DNA from: Amaranthus tricolor
Lineage: Eukaryota; Streptophyta; Magnoliopsida; Caryophyllales; Amaranthaceae
DNA length: 64,000 bases
NCBI RefSeq assembly: GCF_026212465.1
Contig: NC_080058.1
Coordinates: forward strand, 701,001-765,000
Reading direction: 5' to 3'
The notes beneath the pieces are model-generated. The model saw nothing but the letters and a program-made list of their open reading frames with translations. It was not told the origin of the DNA and made no database searches. Below, piece after piece: positions 31,262 to 55,924 of the stretch. A program made the translations under genes and the position numbers. Each line of letters opens with the position of its first letter. Positions within the stretch are counted from its first letter, which is position 1.

Positions 31262-34200
31262 TCATTCAACCTATATATGAAGAGCGCGTCACATTGAGAC
31301 TGTCTCGCATAATAATTTGTGTTAATGATTTCCCAGTCGAATTATCAGACAAAATGTTAGTTTTGACCTTTGATTTATGAGCAATTCTTGTATGAGGTTG
31401 TTTCACGTTGAGATAGGTTTAATGCGGCTCATTAAAATAACTAAAGTAGGTGTTATGATATCCAAAGTGTCAATTTTAACGTTCAAAATAATATCATCAT
31501 TATCATACCAAATGTATTCACCTTATAGGAAACTATGTTCAGGAACTAAAGAGGAAAAAAAGGCGGCAACTCATAAGTCATAACCATAAAGAAAAATACT
31601 ACCAAAGAGATCTCGGCTCAAAAAAAATATATCCACAGATAAATCTTACGACTTTTAAATTATTATATCATTTTGTATTATTAAAATATCATAGAGACGG
31701 ATCAAATAACTGATAACAACAGTTGATCTTTCTAGTTTACGAGACAAATCAAAACCACAAACATTAAAATCAGGTAAATCATACATCATTAATGATCTGA
31801 TCACCCAATTTTATGTCTCATTTTACTTGGACGGTCAATTTAAACGAATATTGTCACAATCATATTCAGTGTGCTTAATTACAATATTAAATTTAGTACC
31901 GTATTATTCTAAACAACAAATCTATAGTAATTATTTTTTATATTAACAAATCTAGAGAATTAGCTGTTTGACTTCTAACATTTTTCAATTCGGTGTACGA
32001 TACTGACTATCAACTTCAAATCTATTTCAAAATTGAGAATTCAGTTTGCTATTCAAATGACACCAATATTTGATATTTATAAGACTTAAAAATAAATATA
32101 AAATGACACAAATAATTTATGGGGCACAAGATCTGATTTTGACCAAACCTGAAACACCTGACTCAAAAACAACTTGTTGACCTAAATGAACACCTCTATC
32201 TTACTATGAATTTTTAAAAATTCGATGCTTCTATTTGGCCTATGAAATTTCCCAATTCACATTTTTAAATGTTAGATTTGCTAAATTTAATATTTAGGTT
32301 AATTTAGCATTTAAAAATGTATTTCAAAGTTACATTGTATCATTTTGTAAAACTTATCTATTGTATGAAGTTCATATTGCCTTGCTTTTTGGAGGGAATA
32401 GCAGTTAGAATTTAGAATATTGTAAGGCAGTTGCACTAGACTTAGTCAAAGCTGAACACAAATCTAAGTAAAAACTTGGTTGTGGCTTAATTGCCTTGAT
32501 TTCTGATTGGTTGATTGGTGGATCCAACCCTGATTAAGCTTTTCCATTTTCATCTTTACAAGAGATATTTTGACCATTTGACACACTTACTGTGCCATAT
32601 CAATTTCGCCCCATAAATAATTAGCGGAAAAATTAAGAAAAGTGAATAAGAAAATATTTTATGAAAAAGTAGGTAAAATATGATTGAGATAAAAAAGTAA
32701 ATTGAATGTGTAAATAAGAATTAAAGAAAGAATATAAATTATGATCAAAGCTAGAATTGAAACCAATTTTATAGGACAGATTAAAAGAAAAGGTATGATA
32801 ATTTTAATGGATATATGAATTACCATACATTTTTGATTTGGATCCTTTGGTTTTTGTCTTGGGGCCTAGCGAATCTATTTACTATAGATGCTTTATTGCA
32901 TGTCGAATCCAGTACACAATAATTTTTGAGACATGTTTATTTATCACAAATTGTCTCATGAAACATTCTTATTATAAAACGTATTTTATACATAGGTTAA
33001 ATATTTCAACTAATGCACATCAAAAAGGAAACCATAATATGGAAATTAAAATTCTTGTTGTCTCAGTGACACGAAAGGTCTCTTGTAAAAGTAACTGAGT
33101 CTAATTAGTGCTATGATTCTCACAAAAAGAGAATCAGATCTATCTCAGTTAGAGGGTAAATAATATTTTTATGAGAAAAATTATGTATCACTTTTTACAT
33201 AATCGCTTTTTTCGTGAACCTACTCTATAATAAGAAACAAAAAACAAAATTCAAAGAAATTAATAGATTTACATCTGTTTTTGATGAACTTTCCTTGGAA
33301 ACAACAACCTTTAGAAAGTTACAAAAGGCAATGTATTCCAAAAGGAGTGGACGACTTGACTACAACAATTCACTCAAATAAACATTATCCTTAATATCCT
33401 TTAATTTTTGTTGACCAAATTCAAACTTTCTTTTAAGGGTAGATGAATATGATGAATATTCTTACGGACATCATTTATATCTTCATCACACACGTTTTCA
33501 ACTTTTTCACTGAGCTTCAAACACCTTAGAAGATTCCAAGGGTGACTTGACCAATATTATATATAATACTACTAACATATATTTTTTTATATCACCAATT
33601 TTATTTTATTAATTAATTACTACGTGATTATAGTCTTGGTCTATGTATTTGTTCTCCATTAGTATTGTAGTAAGTATATGCTTTGAGTCGGTTAATTCAC
33701 GTGTGGTAATGGTCATGAAATGATAAGCTATATATATAAGATAGGTTTAATCTGAAAAGTTAAAGAGATCAAATTTAGAAAAGTATTTTGGCTTTAGGCT
33801 GAGGAATAAGTTGAATTAGCTTTTGTTGTGCTTGTCCCAAAAGCGACTCGACTTTTATAATAGATTAAAGACTCAATACGAAAAGAGAAAATTAAAATGT
33901 CGAGTCAGCTAGGGTTAGGTGGGATAAAACACGTGTTGCTCTGTTTTGCTTTCTTAAGCCATATTTAATTATATATATAATCTGGTCAATAAATACTCTT
34001 AAAATACTTAAATGATCGTTATCAACTCCTATATTCTACATTTTACTACCTCAATTATAATCCTAACAAACTTGTTGAGAAGTATTGGGTGTATAGCCCA
34101 CCTTTTAAAAAATTGTTCTACTTTATAGAAGTTTATAAAAAAAACAAATGAGTTATCTAGCCACTAGTTAAAAATATTTTACATAATAATTCATTGTTTA

Positions 34201-35834
34201 GAAGTTATTTCTGATTGACACTTGTCTAAAATTAAGTTATAATAAATCGAATGTACATAATTTTGCTCTTATTATACTATTATTTTTGGTAGAAACTTGA
34301 TAATATTAAATATTTTCTTAAACTTTAGATAAATATAAAATGTTATTAAGGTATAAAATATTACATTAATGAACTGATTATAAACGAACCATGGTGCAAC
34401 ACGCACGAGGAAGTGATCGATAACATATACTCCACTTTAAATAATTGCATTATTATCATACATGAATGATCGTGCATGAATTATGATCCTCATACATACG
34501 TAACTTAAAAAGTCATGTTGAAATAAATTATTATTTCATGTCAATTTTTAGTTGTATATATTTAACTTTTTGTCTAACCAATTATCTTTATGATGCATAT
34601 ATAAATAAAAATAAAATAAAAATTTGACACATGAAGCATGAGTGCATGCCGCATCTATGTGCACTATGGCCTTTTTCATGTCATTTTTGACATCATCATA
34701 AATTGATTTACATATAGTTATTTTATAATATATATCTAATATGTATTAATATGTCATCATATCAAAACAACTTCACAATTATTCAATTTATTACTATTAA
34801 AGTTATATTGTATCATATATTATATCATATATAGAGATCGAGATTCCGACATTTTATTGCAATATTATCATACAATTATTTAATTTATTATTAAAATAGT
34901 CGGGTTTCGACTAAATACTTACCAACAAGTTGTTAGTCGGAATCCCGACTTATATATTTTACCGACCAATTATACTAACAAATACAGTTTGAATTCAGTC
35001 AATATAAGGCTATACCAATTCAATTCCGATTGTATTGGTTAGTCGTTGGACGGGCGTTTTTTTAGTGATGGTATCATCATAGAATTGATAAATTACTTCC
35101 TTTAGTTCGTGACGTTCTAAACATAAACAGTTCAATTTAGATGTTAAATATTGATATTTATATAATATGAGGATCTCTTCATCTGTATTATTTGCTTATA
35201 ATAAGAACACTTTCGAGGGCAAAAGAAGCATATAACCATCCATTTTAAAATTAGGGGCAAAAAGAGCATATAAATCTAAATAAAATTCCATTTATGCAAA
35301 AGCAAAAAGATTGATTAACCTTTCATAATGTCTTTTCCCTTTAAAAGAGGGGACAAGGATAGAACAATATAATGGCTTTTAGATGATGGAATAACCATAA
35401 CTTTATACTAGATTTCCCATTGTTTATAAATAACTTTATACTAATAAATAATTTGTATCGAATAAGCAATATATGTATATTTTATTTGGGGATATTCATT
35501 AATGTAAGAGAAGAATGGAGAATTAACCTTTTTGTATCTGGTGATAATCAAACTTTTATTACATGCGTGAAAGTCAAATCTTTAAATTAGCTCATAATTC
35601 TCCATTAATATATTTTGAGGAAGGTTATCTATGCTTCTATCAAAATTAACTAAATGTGTTATTCTCGATCATACATGTCACAATTATGTTTATTTTTTTC
35701 TACCAATGCAAAACTCCAAAGAGTAAAAAGACTAAATAATACTCAACAAATTAATAGATATTTGCTTTCAATAATATCAGGCAAGATATCATTCATAACA
35801 AATTTAAAATATTTTGTATCATATATATATATAT
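31262..35834. other. Gene-poor AT-rich intergenic region
   Basis: No gene, RNA or bounded element can be supported over 4.5 kb. Short open frames here lack family features. A (TA) tract of about 15 bp at 35820-35834 borders the next element. Confidence 0.6.
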
Positions 35835-39970
<4,136 letters not shown>

Positions 39971-39978
39971 TGATCCTC

Positions 39979-40194
39979 TATATAAACAGTCAAATTTTGT
40001 ACACTCATTCTTCCACAACAAAAACTTACAAACATTATAATTAATAACATAGTCATTATTTTTTCATCATCTTTTTTCTTTGTCTAATTCATTCATTTTT
40101 ATTTCTAGAAATATCATATATTCATATATCAAAAAATATTATTTATACGTGTGTTTTTGTTTCTACGTTGATCAATGGCTTGTTTCAAAAACAG
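39979..40194 (+). promoter_or_regulatory. Promoter-like segment with TATA box and a possible tiny first exon
   Basis: A TATATAAA box (39979-39986) is followed by a T/C-rich leader. An ATG at 40175 opens six codons (MACFKN) and ends at a near-perfect donor (CAG/GTGAGT, 40191-40200). I find no matching later exon; the downstream DNA is taken up by (TA)n and a MITE-like element. It may be a remnant of a gene, a small-peptide gene or a non-coding RNA start. Confidence 0.3.
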
Positions 40195-40466
40195 GTGAGT
40201 TTATCACTAATTTTGTCTAATAATTTGGTATTATATGCATGATTTATGTTTTTGTGTCCTTAAATCCATATACATATCTATGAGAATTTTAATTATTTAT
40301 TTTTTGTATTTGTAAAAGTTTTATATTAAATAAATGTTTGTTATTTTTACTGTAAAATTAAAATATTTAATAAAAACAAGATAAGTTAAGTGAAGATAGA
40401 GTTAAATTCTACATAACACAACTACAAAGAAGAAAATAATAAAGAATAATATTTTTTTATATTCCA

Positions 40467-41048
<582 letters not shown>

Positions 41049-41096
<48 letters not shown>
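41049..41096. repeat. (TA)n tract, right flank of the Micron-like element
   Basis: 48 bp of pure TA immediately following the inverted repeat end. Confidence 0.9.
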
Positions 41097-44232
<3,136 letters not shown>

Positions 44233-45129
44233 CCACTTAAAAAAAATCTTTTTTATTTCCTTTTTAAAAATGTAGTATTAATTAATTAAACAATCTATTA
44301 AAAACCATCAAAAATCATGATATCAATAGTAAAAATTATGATATAGCTCTGATCCAGATGAATCAGATATCTAGAATTCGAATATTCAATTACCTCGAAT
44401 GATATCGGTTATACAATTATTTTTAAAATTTTTCTAAAGCAAATTTAAATTTAGTAGATGAAGAAACCTAATATGTTGCAGTGTTTTTGAACTTTATGTT
44501 GCATTTTTTGCTTCAAGCACACCTAATAGGAGCATATATAATTTATTTTCTTCTCCATTGCGATATTCATAAAAAAAGGGTTATTTGGTACGGTTTAGGA
44601 GAACCGCAACATAAAGATAAAATCTTTTAATTTCTCATATAAGCTTTAATGTTTTAATAATTGATACTTTGGTGAACCGGAGCATATATAGTAGATTGGT
44701 TTTTTCTCCTGGTGTTCTACGGTATTCAAATGTTTAAGCGTACATTTAAATTTTTAAGCGTAAATAAATTAAGTGTTCTTTAATATCAATATGGTGAGAT
44801 GCTCAATAAATTAAATTAACTAACAGTTGGCGGCGATCTTGCGAAATTTACTTTATCATTGTTACGTTTTACGTTTTCTATTTTAAAATCTAAAAATTTA
44901 AAATTTAAAATAAAAAAAAATCGAAAACCTAATATCTAGATTTTCGGGTTGATTCTTGATCTGATATCCAAAGTTTAAAATCTTCAATTTTTGAAATCAG
45001 AGATACGAAAGATCAAATTACTATATAAACCCTACCTATAGGGATTCTCTATGCTTACTGCAATAAAATGAAAAACATTCAAATTTATCTATTAGGCTTA
45101 TAAAATTGAAGTAACATTAATAAATGAAT

Positions 45130-45395
45130 GATTTGCAAATCACAACTTTAAAGTTTAGTATTTTTGCGAATTACAGCATTAATGTTCAGTTTTTGCAAAT
45201 TAGATCCACCAAAGTGTCAACGTTTACAATATTTAGGCCAAAATACAGAATTTCGACCATTTTTGTGGACATAATTTTAGTTTAAGTGGTCGGAATTATG
45301 TGATTTGGCTTAAATGTTGTAGACGTTGATACTTTAGTGGCCGTAATTCGCAAAAGTACAAAATTTTAAGGCTATAATTCAACAATTATTTTTAA
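45130..45395. mobile_element. Foldback element, copy 1 (same family as 63.7 kb)
   Basis: The two halves are inverted copies around about 45270: TTTTGCGAATTACAG ... TCAACGTTTACAA on the left matches TTGTAGACGTTGATA ... GTAATTCGCAAAA on the right. A related element at 63.7-63.97 kb shares the GCGAATTA, AAAGT(A/G)TCAA and GACCA blocks. The exact ends and target duplication cannot be fixed. Non-coding. Confidence 0.7.
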
Positions 45396-45917
45396 TAAAT
45401 AAATAAATATTCCTAAACTAAAATAAATAGATACTCTTAACTATTTTATAGTGATAGAGTGAGCTAAGGGAAATAACGAACTAGGTCAAAATCAAACTAC
45501 ATACATTTCCTAAAGAATAGTTTTTCTCTTCAACTAAAACCAAATAAGTAACAAATTCTCTATATTTATTGAAGTTTTCCCCTCACAATATTCGCAACAG
45601 AGAACAACTCCTAATTTTTCTCTCAAAAACCAAACGTTCATCATTTTCCTTTATATATTTCGCTATACTCCATTTTATATCAAAATCCTAACCGAGATTG
45701 AATTCTATCTTTTCCTTCCAAGGGTTTATCTTATTTTCCTTTATGAATTAATATTTATTTTTTAACTTTCCTCTTCACAATGTGGGAGATTCATTTAAGC
45801 ATATGAATTTCAAATAAATGTTTGTGGGTTTCTGTTAAATTTTGATTCTTTTTCTTCTCCTACAAAATTTTTTGATTCCAATCAATAGTTTAGTTCTAAT
45901 TACATAAAAAATTTTGA

Positions 45918-48619
<2,702 letters not shown>

Positions 48620-49062
48620 TTTCCGGCAGATGATTCGCTTGCCAAAACTTTCAACCTAATGCTTTTCCTCCATTCTTTTATACTCTAAATGGGAAAGTTC
48701 TGTTTTAGCTGTTCTTTTGCTAATAATGAATCTTCAAGACATTTTAGGACTAGTGTGGTGTGGATATATATCATTTTTTTTCCTTATTTTTTCCTTCACT
48801 TCTCTATTTTATTTTGATTTATCTACACTCATAGGACTAATTTGAGGGAAATAAAGAAAACCCTGTATCATTTTGAAAGAAAAATATTGCAATATACATA
48901 TTTTTTTTAGCAAAGAAAACTTTTCCTTTATTTTTTTCCACTTTTCCTCTTTAGAGCATCTTGTATGATCTTTTGATTGTTGTCATATTCCTATGATGAT
49001 TTTTAACAACAATATAACTTATTTTAAGTATCTATTGTTTGTTGTATAATTGAATAAAAAGT

Positions 49063-49343
49063 TGTTGAAAATAGGCAAACTTGAACTATTATTAGTATAA
49101 CAAATATAGTAAATGTATATTTATAAGATAAGAGAAATTACAGGACATTATATTTAGCTTCAAGATAACTATAAAAGTGTACTTTTATAATGTAATTATA
49201 AGATAATCAAAAAAAACATAAAAGTTTTTAAATAAGTGATTACACATTCTTATATAATATTTTTAATATTCTTTTTCCTCTTACGTTGTGCATATCATAT
49301 TTCTTACATATAGGTATTTGCAAATTTCCTATTATTTTCTACA
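49063..49343 (+). repeat. 5' LTR of the Copia element
   Basis: 281 bp, TG...CA, pairs with 53202-53492. It lacks about 15 bp present in the 3' copy (around ACTATTTAAAGTTTATA). Confidence 0.93.
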
Positions 49344-49393
49344 TAGTATCAGTGCCAGAATTATAAAATAATATATAAATTTGAATAATAACG

Positions 49394-52300
49394 TTGTCAA
49401 GTAACACATTTCAAGTGCCCCTTCCAAAATTATCAAATGCAGAATTTTACAATGACTGGGTAGTTCATATGAGAGTACTCTTTCGTGCCCAAGATTTATG
49501 GGATATTGTTGAACATGAATTTAAAAATGTCAAGGACTCTACAACATTTGAGGCTTTGACAAAAGAGGAGAAAGATTCATTAATTGAAAAAAGAAAAAAA
49601 AGATCAAAAGGCATTGTGCTTTATATTTTTTTCTATTGAAACAAAAAATTTCTTTCAAAAAATTTCTTTAGCTGAAACTGCACATGATGCGTGGGACATT
49701 CTGCAGAAGTCCTACAAAGGAGATGAAAGAGTTAAACAAGTACGTTTGCAAATGTTACGTGGCCAATTTGAAAATTTAAATATGAATGAAGATGAAACAA
49801 TGGAACCTATTTTTATCGGTCCAATATATTGTTAATCAGTTACGAGCAAATAGTGAAAATATTAATAACCAACGCATAGTTGAAAAAATTACACGATCAA
49901 TAGATTCTAAGTTTGATAATGTTGTTCCAGCTATTGAAGAAGGGAATGACATGTCTCAAATGTCCTTAGAAAGATTAATGGATTCGTTGTCATCACACGA
50001 ACAACGAATGAAATATCGCAACAATAATATTAATTATAATTCTGAGCATGCTCTACAAAGTAGAGCACATGTTACTACTCGAGGTGGATATAACAATGGT
50101 CGTGTTCGTGTTCGTGGTCGTTGCCGTGGTCGAGGTCGCGGTAAAGGAAGAGGAGGAACTTATTTTTCCTCTAATAAGGGAAAAAAATGGAAAAGGTAGT
50201 TCTTCAGGAATTCGTGGAAAGGCATTTAATAATCGGGATAAGTCCAAAGTACAATGCTATAAATGCGAATGATTTGGACATTTTGCATCAAAATGTCAAT
50301 CCAAGTCGCAACGTCATCAAGATAAGCAAGCTAATGTTGCTGAAGCAGAGTAACCATTAGTTCTTGCATGCAAGCAAGGAGCGGATACTAAAGCAAACAA
50401 TATTTTGTATCTTGACACTGCTTGTAGTAACCATATGACAGGTCAAAAAGATATCTTTAGCTTCTTAGATAAATCAGTTCAAGGAGAAGTTATTTTTGGA
50501 AAATAAAACAAAGGTCCCTGTGAAAGGTAAAGGTGATATTAGTATTCATTTTAAGGATGGTACTAATGTTACCATTGTTGATGTATTTTATGTACCTGAT
50601 TTACATTGAAACTTATTAAGTTTGGGTTAGTTGTTTAAGAAAGGACAAAAGATTGTATTGGAAGATGGAGTTTGCGAGATCAAAGGCAAAAATGATAAGA
50701 CTATTACAAGGGTGAAAATGACAAAGAATCGCATGTCTCCTTTGTCTATTCATACTAAATATTTGATGAACTTGCAAGCTATGATTAAGGATAGCAACTC
50801 GATATGGCATCTTCGTTTCGATCATTAAATTTTAAAGGTTTAAAATTATTAACCTAAAAACAAATGGTGACAGGGTTACCAAATATAAAAGCTCCTAGTA
50901 ATCCTTGTGAAGGTTGTATACTAGGAAAACATCATAGAGATTCATTCTCAATTAGAAATTCAAGGCGTGCAAAACAGTCACTAGAGTTAGTTCACACTGA
51001 TATATATGGACCGGTTGAGGTAGAATCTATTGGTCACAAAAGGTATTTTTTTTACTTTTCGTGGATGATTATACAAGAAAAATATGGATATATGTTCTTA
51101 GAGAAAAATCAGAAGCATTCAACAAGTTCAAAGAATTCAAAGCTCTTGTTGAAAAGCAATGTGGATCTCATTTAAAAACATTAAGATCAGACAGAGGAGG
51201 AGAATTCACGCCTAATGAATTCAATGACTATTGCAAGCAAGAAGGAGCTAGGCGTGAGTTAACTGCAAGCTATACTCCACAGCAAAATGGTATAGTAGAC
51301 AGGTAAAATCGAACAATATTTGAGATGGCGAGAAGCATGTTAAAGGCCAAAACATTTAGCAAAGCCATATTGGGCTGAGGCTGTTGCTTGTTATGTTTAT
51401 TTATTAAATAGGTGTCCAACAAAGAGCGCTCGTGGAAGGACACTAGAAGAAGCTTGGACAGGTAACAAACCAGATGTCTCTCATTTTCGAGTATTTGGGT
51501 GCATTACATATGCGCATATATTTGATGAGAAGAGGAAAAAATTAGACGATAAAAGTAAAAAATGTATCTTCATTGGATACAGTGATGTTACAAAAGGTTA
51601 CAAGTTATATAATCCGGATAGAAAAGAAGTAATAATAAATAGGGATGTCCACTTCGCTGAAGACGAAGAATGGCAATGGGACAAGGCGACTGATACAAAT
51701 ACTAATGTTAGTGTGAATGAAACAAATTACAATGATACTCCTGAACGTGTTACCACAGAGCCATTGTCGTCGGCATCATCATCACCACAAGTAAATTACT
51801 AGGAATTTTGTGATTACTAGGGATGATCATGAAAGTGATAATGATGCAAATGATAATATAGCAAATTTTTTCTTATTTGTTGATTGTGATCCTATCTCAT
51901 TTGATAATGCAATAATAAATGAGAAGTGGGTCCAAGCAATGAAAGAGGAGATTCATTCCATTGAGAAAAACAATACTTGGGAACTAACTAGTTTACCACC
52001 TAGAAAAAAGGCAATCGTTGTGAAATGGGGTTATAAGACATAGTATAAACCTGACTTTGAGGTAGATCGCTATAAAGCAAGGTTAGTGGGCTACAAGCAA
52101 AAACCCGGGATTGATTACTTTGAAGTTTTTGCACCTGTTTAAAGAATGGAAACAATTACAATGATTTTTGTCTATTGCTGCAAAAAATAAGTGGAATATT
52201 CATCAAATGGATGTTAAATCAACATTATGGTATACTTAAAGAGGAAGTATATATTGAACAACTCCTTGGTTTTATTAAGAAAGAAAGCGAGAATATTGTT

Positions 52301-53175
52301 ATCATCTCAAGAAAGCATTGTATGGGCTAAAACGAGCTCCCCGTGCATGCTATTCTCGCATTGATACATATTTATTAGAAGACGGTTTTTATAAATGCCC
52401 ACATGAGCATACATTGTATGTGAAGTTGAAAGACAATGGTGACATTTTGATCTTGTGTTTATATGTTGATGATTTAATATTCATTGGGAATAGTGAGAAA
52501 ATGTTTATAGAATTCAAGGAAGCAATGAAACAAAATTCTGAGATGACAGATTTGGGTTTAATGTCATACTTTCTTGGTATTGAAGTACACCAAGACAAAG
52601 AAGGTATCTTTGTGTCGCAACAAAAATATGCCACTGATATTTTGAAAAATTTAAAATGGATACAATAGCTCCTATAAGGACTCCAGTAGCAGAAAAGGTA
52701 GAGATGAAAAAGGAAGGCAGTGAAAACTAGTGAATCTAACGTTTTTCAAAAGATTCTGGATATGTTTTCTATTTAGGAAATGGAATTATATCATGATCAT
52801 CTAAGAAACAACCTGTTGTAGCCCTTTTAACTGCAGAAGCCGAATACATTGCAGCTGCACAAGCATCTTGTCAAGAAGTATGGTTAAGAAGAATGTTCGA
52901 AGATCTTAATCATCATCAAAACTTACCAACTATTATAATGTGCGATAACAAGTCAGCTATGGCACTAGCAAAAAATTCAGTTTTTCATGGTCGGAGTTAG
53001 CACATTGATCTTCGTTACCACTACATAAGAGATCTTGTAAAGAAGAACGAGATTGAACTTCAGTTTTGTAAATCTGAAGAACAAGTGGAAGATATATTTA
53101 CAAAACCCCTAAAAGCCGAGTTATTCGAAAATTTCAAGTCTATGCTTGAAATCGCAAATTATAGCAATCATAATT
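49394..53175 (+). pseudogene. gag-pol: Copia gag-pol polyprotein remnant
   Basis: Gag (VPLPKLSNAEFYNDWVVHM ... WDILQKSYKGDERVKQ) is followed by a basic GRGRG stretch and a CCHC knuckle interrupted by TGA (CYKCE then stop, about 50270). Protease (YLDTACSNHMTG) comes next, then integrase (zinc part near 50810-50930; core to 51500; catalytic DRGGEF about 51192). RT follows (YVDDLIF about 52461) and RNase H (AEAEYIAAAQASCQEVWLRR about 52830). Several stops and frame changes are spread along the length (for example near 49630, 50270, 51306, 52141, 52668), and a segment between RT and RNase H is missing. It cannot encode a working polyprotein. Confidence 0.93.
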
Positions 53176-53201
53176 GAGATTGTTTTAAGTTTGAGAAGGA
53201 G

Positions 53202-53492
53202 TGTTGAAAATAGGCAAACTTGAACTATTATTAGTATAATAAATATAATAAATGTATATTTACTATTTAAAGTTTATAGGATAAGAGAAATACAGGACAT
53301 TATATTTAGCCTCAAGATTACTTTAAAAGTATACTTTTGTAATGCAATTATAAGATAATCAAAAAAGAATAAAAGTTTTTAAATAAGTGATTGCACATTT
53401 TTATATAATACTTATAATATTCTTTCTTCTCTTACTTTGTGCATATCATATTTCTTACATATAAGAATTAGCATTTTCTATTATTTTCTACA
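53202..53492 (+). repeat. 3' LTR of the Copia element
   Basis: 291 bp partner of the LTR at 49063, followed by target duplication AAAGT. Confidence 0.93.
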
Positions 53493-53497
53493 AAAGT

Positions 53498-55924
53498 GAA
53501 GATACTTGTTTTTAATAAATTAAGGGAAGATTTTGAACATATTTAATATGTTTGATTGTACAGGGCACTAAAAAATTGAGAATCACAATATTAAATTACG
53601 TAATATTTCTATATGTCTTAAAGATACAAATTCTTAAAAAGTATCATAATTTTTTAAATTGCATAGTATTTTTAAAAAAATTTATCAATTTTTACTCTTT
53701 TCTTCATAAACCGTGCATTCCCTGAGACATATATCTATCTAGTTTTATTGAAAATCTTCGTTAATTTATGATCAATGCTTATCTTTTTCTTGACATTGAC
53801 TGTAAGTGCCTAAGTGGCCCTTATGAATTTAGACCCTTTGAATTATGCATGGATTTCCTAGATGCCCTTTTCTTGGGCTCAGATAAAGAATCACCATTTT
53901 TCTTGTATTTGACTTGACTCCTTTTTTGATACTTTTGGTTAGAGGTATTCAAAGTTGAAGTGACATTCATCTGATCTCGTTGCTGAATATGATTTTGATC
54001 TGATTTCAATATAAATTTAAAATTACGTAAAAATTAATGTGATCACAACACCTAATTTTGAGCAGATTTGAAATATTTGACTCAAAATCGACCCAATGAA
54101 CCAAATAAGCATATCATATATTTTATTCAATAAAAGCAATTTATTAGACGAGTTGATCTCATTGTTTTGGAATTAATTCTCTGATATTATTATAATCATT
54201 ATAATAAAAATTATATTACTATAATAAAAAAATTGCATCTACTAGTAAACACATAAATCAATATCAAAATTTAGAGATCTGCAATTGGGCTAAATATATA
54301 TTAATTTAAAGATGAGTCCAACCAATCCGGTACTAATTTGAGCATAAATATATACATAGTGCGACCCAAAATATTTTGTTAAAACCCAGCCCAATAAGCT
54401 GAATGAAGTGCAGAATCTAGTTGGAAGCAAATTCTCATTTAAAATGACTTTATTTTATGACAATTTATCATTGAGCTAAATCTATCCATAATCTATCTAT
54501 ATTCATAACTATTACTAAAATAAAACACGGATGACATCATCATTTTTCAAAATTATTTACATGTCACAACATCAATAAAAGTTTTCCCTCCAAAACTCAA
54601 TGATGATGTCACTGTTATTATGACTAATATTTATATCTTTTACTTTACCTACTTTGTAATTATGACTATAATATTATTTATATAGATTGATTTTTTATTG
54701 TTTAGGTTATATACTTATATTATTTAATGTATTAGAAAACCATGTATTTTATTTCTTTTTTCAATTATTTATAAAATCTTTTCAATTTTATTTATTAAAT
54801 GATTATAAAATCTTAATTTATACAAATATGTCAGAAATTTTAATAAAGCTGTACATCGTACAGGCATTATCTAATATTCCAACATATTAAAAAATATTCA
54901 TATTAAAATAGTCATTTTTAAAAATTTAGACTTCTTATATAAACAATTCTGACATTAAGTTATCTCATGCAAGATCTAAATTTCTGTATGAGACAGTTTT
55001 ATCAAAAGATGTACTTTATACATAGGTTAATTAATCCAACTAATATAAATTATTAGCATATAAACATTTTGTTTTATGCTCATCACACCAAAAAACAATC
55101 TCTTACAAAAATTGCTTTTTTACAATGAGGAATACCATCAATACGCCCAACATGTTGGTTTCTTAACAAGTCCACTTTAAAACAAATGATCCATTCTAGA
55201 ATGTAATAGGTGATGAATGACGATTACATATTAGGTAAATTAATATCATAATACATAAATTTTTAATTAGTACGTTTTCACCATTAAATAGTCCTAAATT
55301 ACACTAAATTTTTTAAACTAAATTAATTTAAATATTCACTTTCATACATAAAATACTCAATTTATTTTGGTTAATGTTTTCAAAATTAAAATTTTGACAA
55401 TTTAGATATCAAGATATATTTTTTTGATTTTGACTTTTTATATTCATTTATTCTCTGTGAGATAACTTCTTACGTTAGTTGTTCATATTCATATTGTTAT
55501 ATTTAAAACTAAAGGTAAAGGAGTAGAATATATTCTACGACTAAATTGGATTTGAAATGTGCAACGATTGAGCACTTTACCAATTTTAAAATATTTACGT
55601 TTGTTCTTTCTTTGATATTTGTGTCCCTTTATAAAGTATAAAACAAAGCATAAACCCTATGAGTTATGATATTAAAAGTCAAATATATAAAGGTTATGGA
55701 TTCAAAACACACCCAACCCTCTAGAATATTTATTGTTAATATAAGTAGAGTTTTAACCTATAAGATCTCGTTTAAGTGGTTGTAATAGGGTTTGTAAGAT
55801 CATCGAGTTTATAACATATCATTAATATACCATAAGTTAAAACTTTCTATTTTAAGACATGTAGTATTTACTTTATCAGTTTTGAAACAATTTATTTACT
55901 TAAACAAATCAAATTTCAAGTGTT
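53498..55924. other. AT-rich intergenic region
   Basis: No gene supported. A 62-codon open frame on the minus strand (53821-54009) is Lys/Ser-rich but has no recognisable domain. Fragments reading 'tgagac...gtctc' are scattered here and elsewhere and may be relics of small inverted-repeat elements. Confidence 0.5.

Larger units (their letters stand above)
49063..53492 (+). mobile_element. Decayed Ty1/Copia LTR retrotransposon, 4.4 kb
   Basis: LTRs at 49063-49343 and 53202-53492 start TGTTGAAAATAGG and end TTTTCTACA. They are flanked by the 5-bp duplication AAAGT (49058-49062 and 53493-53497). A tRNA-Met-like primer site (TAGTATCAGTGCC, one or two bases off the usual form) follows the 5' LTR. 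A purine-rich tract (GAGAAGGAG) precedes the 3' LTR. Domain order gag, protease, integrase, RT, RNase H makes it Copia. The LTRs differ by roughly 25-30 changes including indels, so it is far older than the Gypsy element. It sits about 440 bp past the phosphatase stop codon. Confidence 0.95.

Noticed and set aside
53821..54009. 62-residue Lys/Ser-rich minus-strand frame
   Set aside because: No domain, no promoter or splice support; most likely chance in AT-rich DNA.
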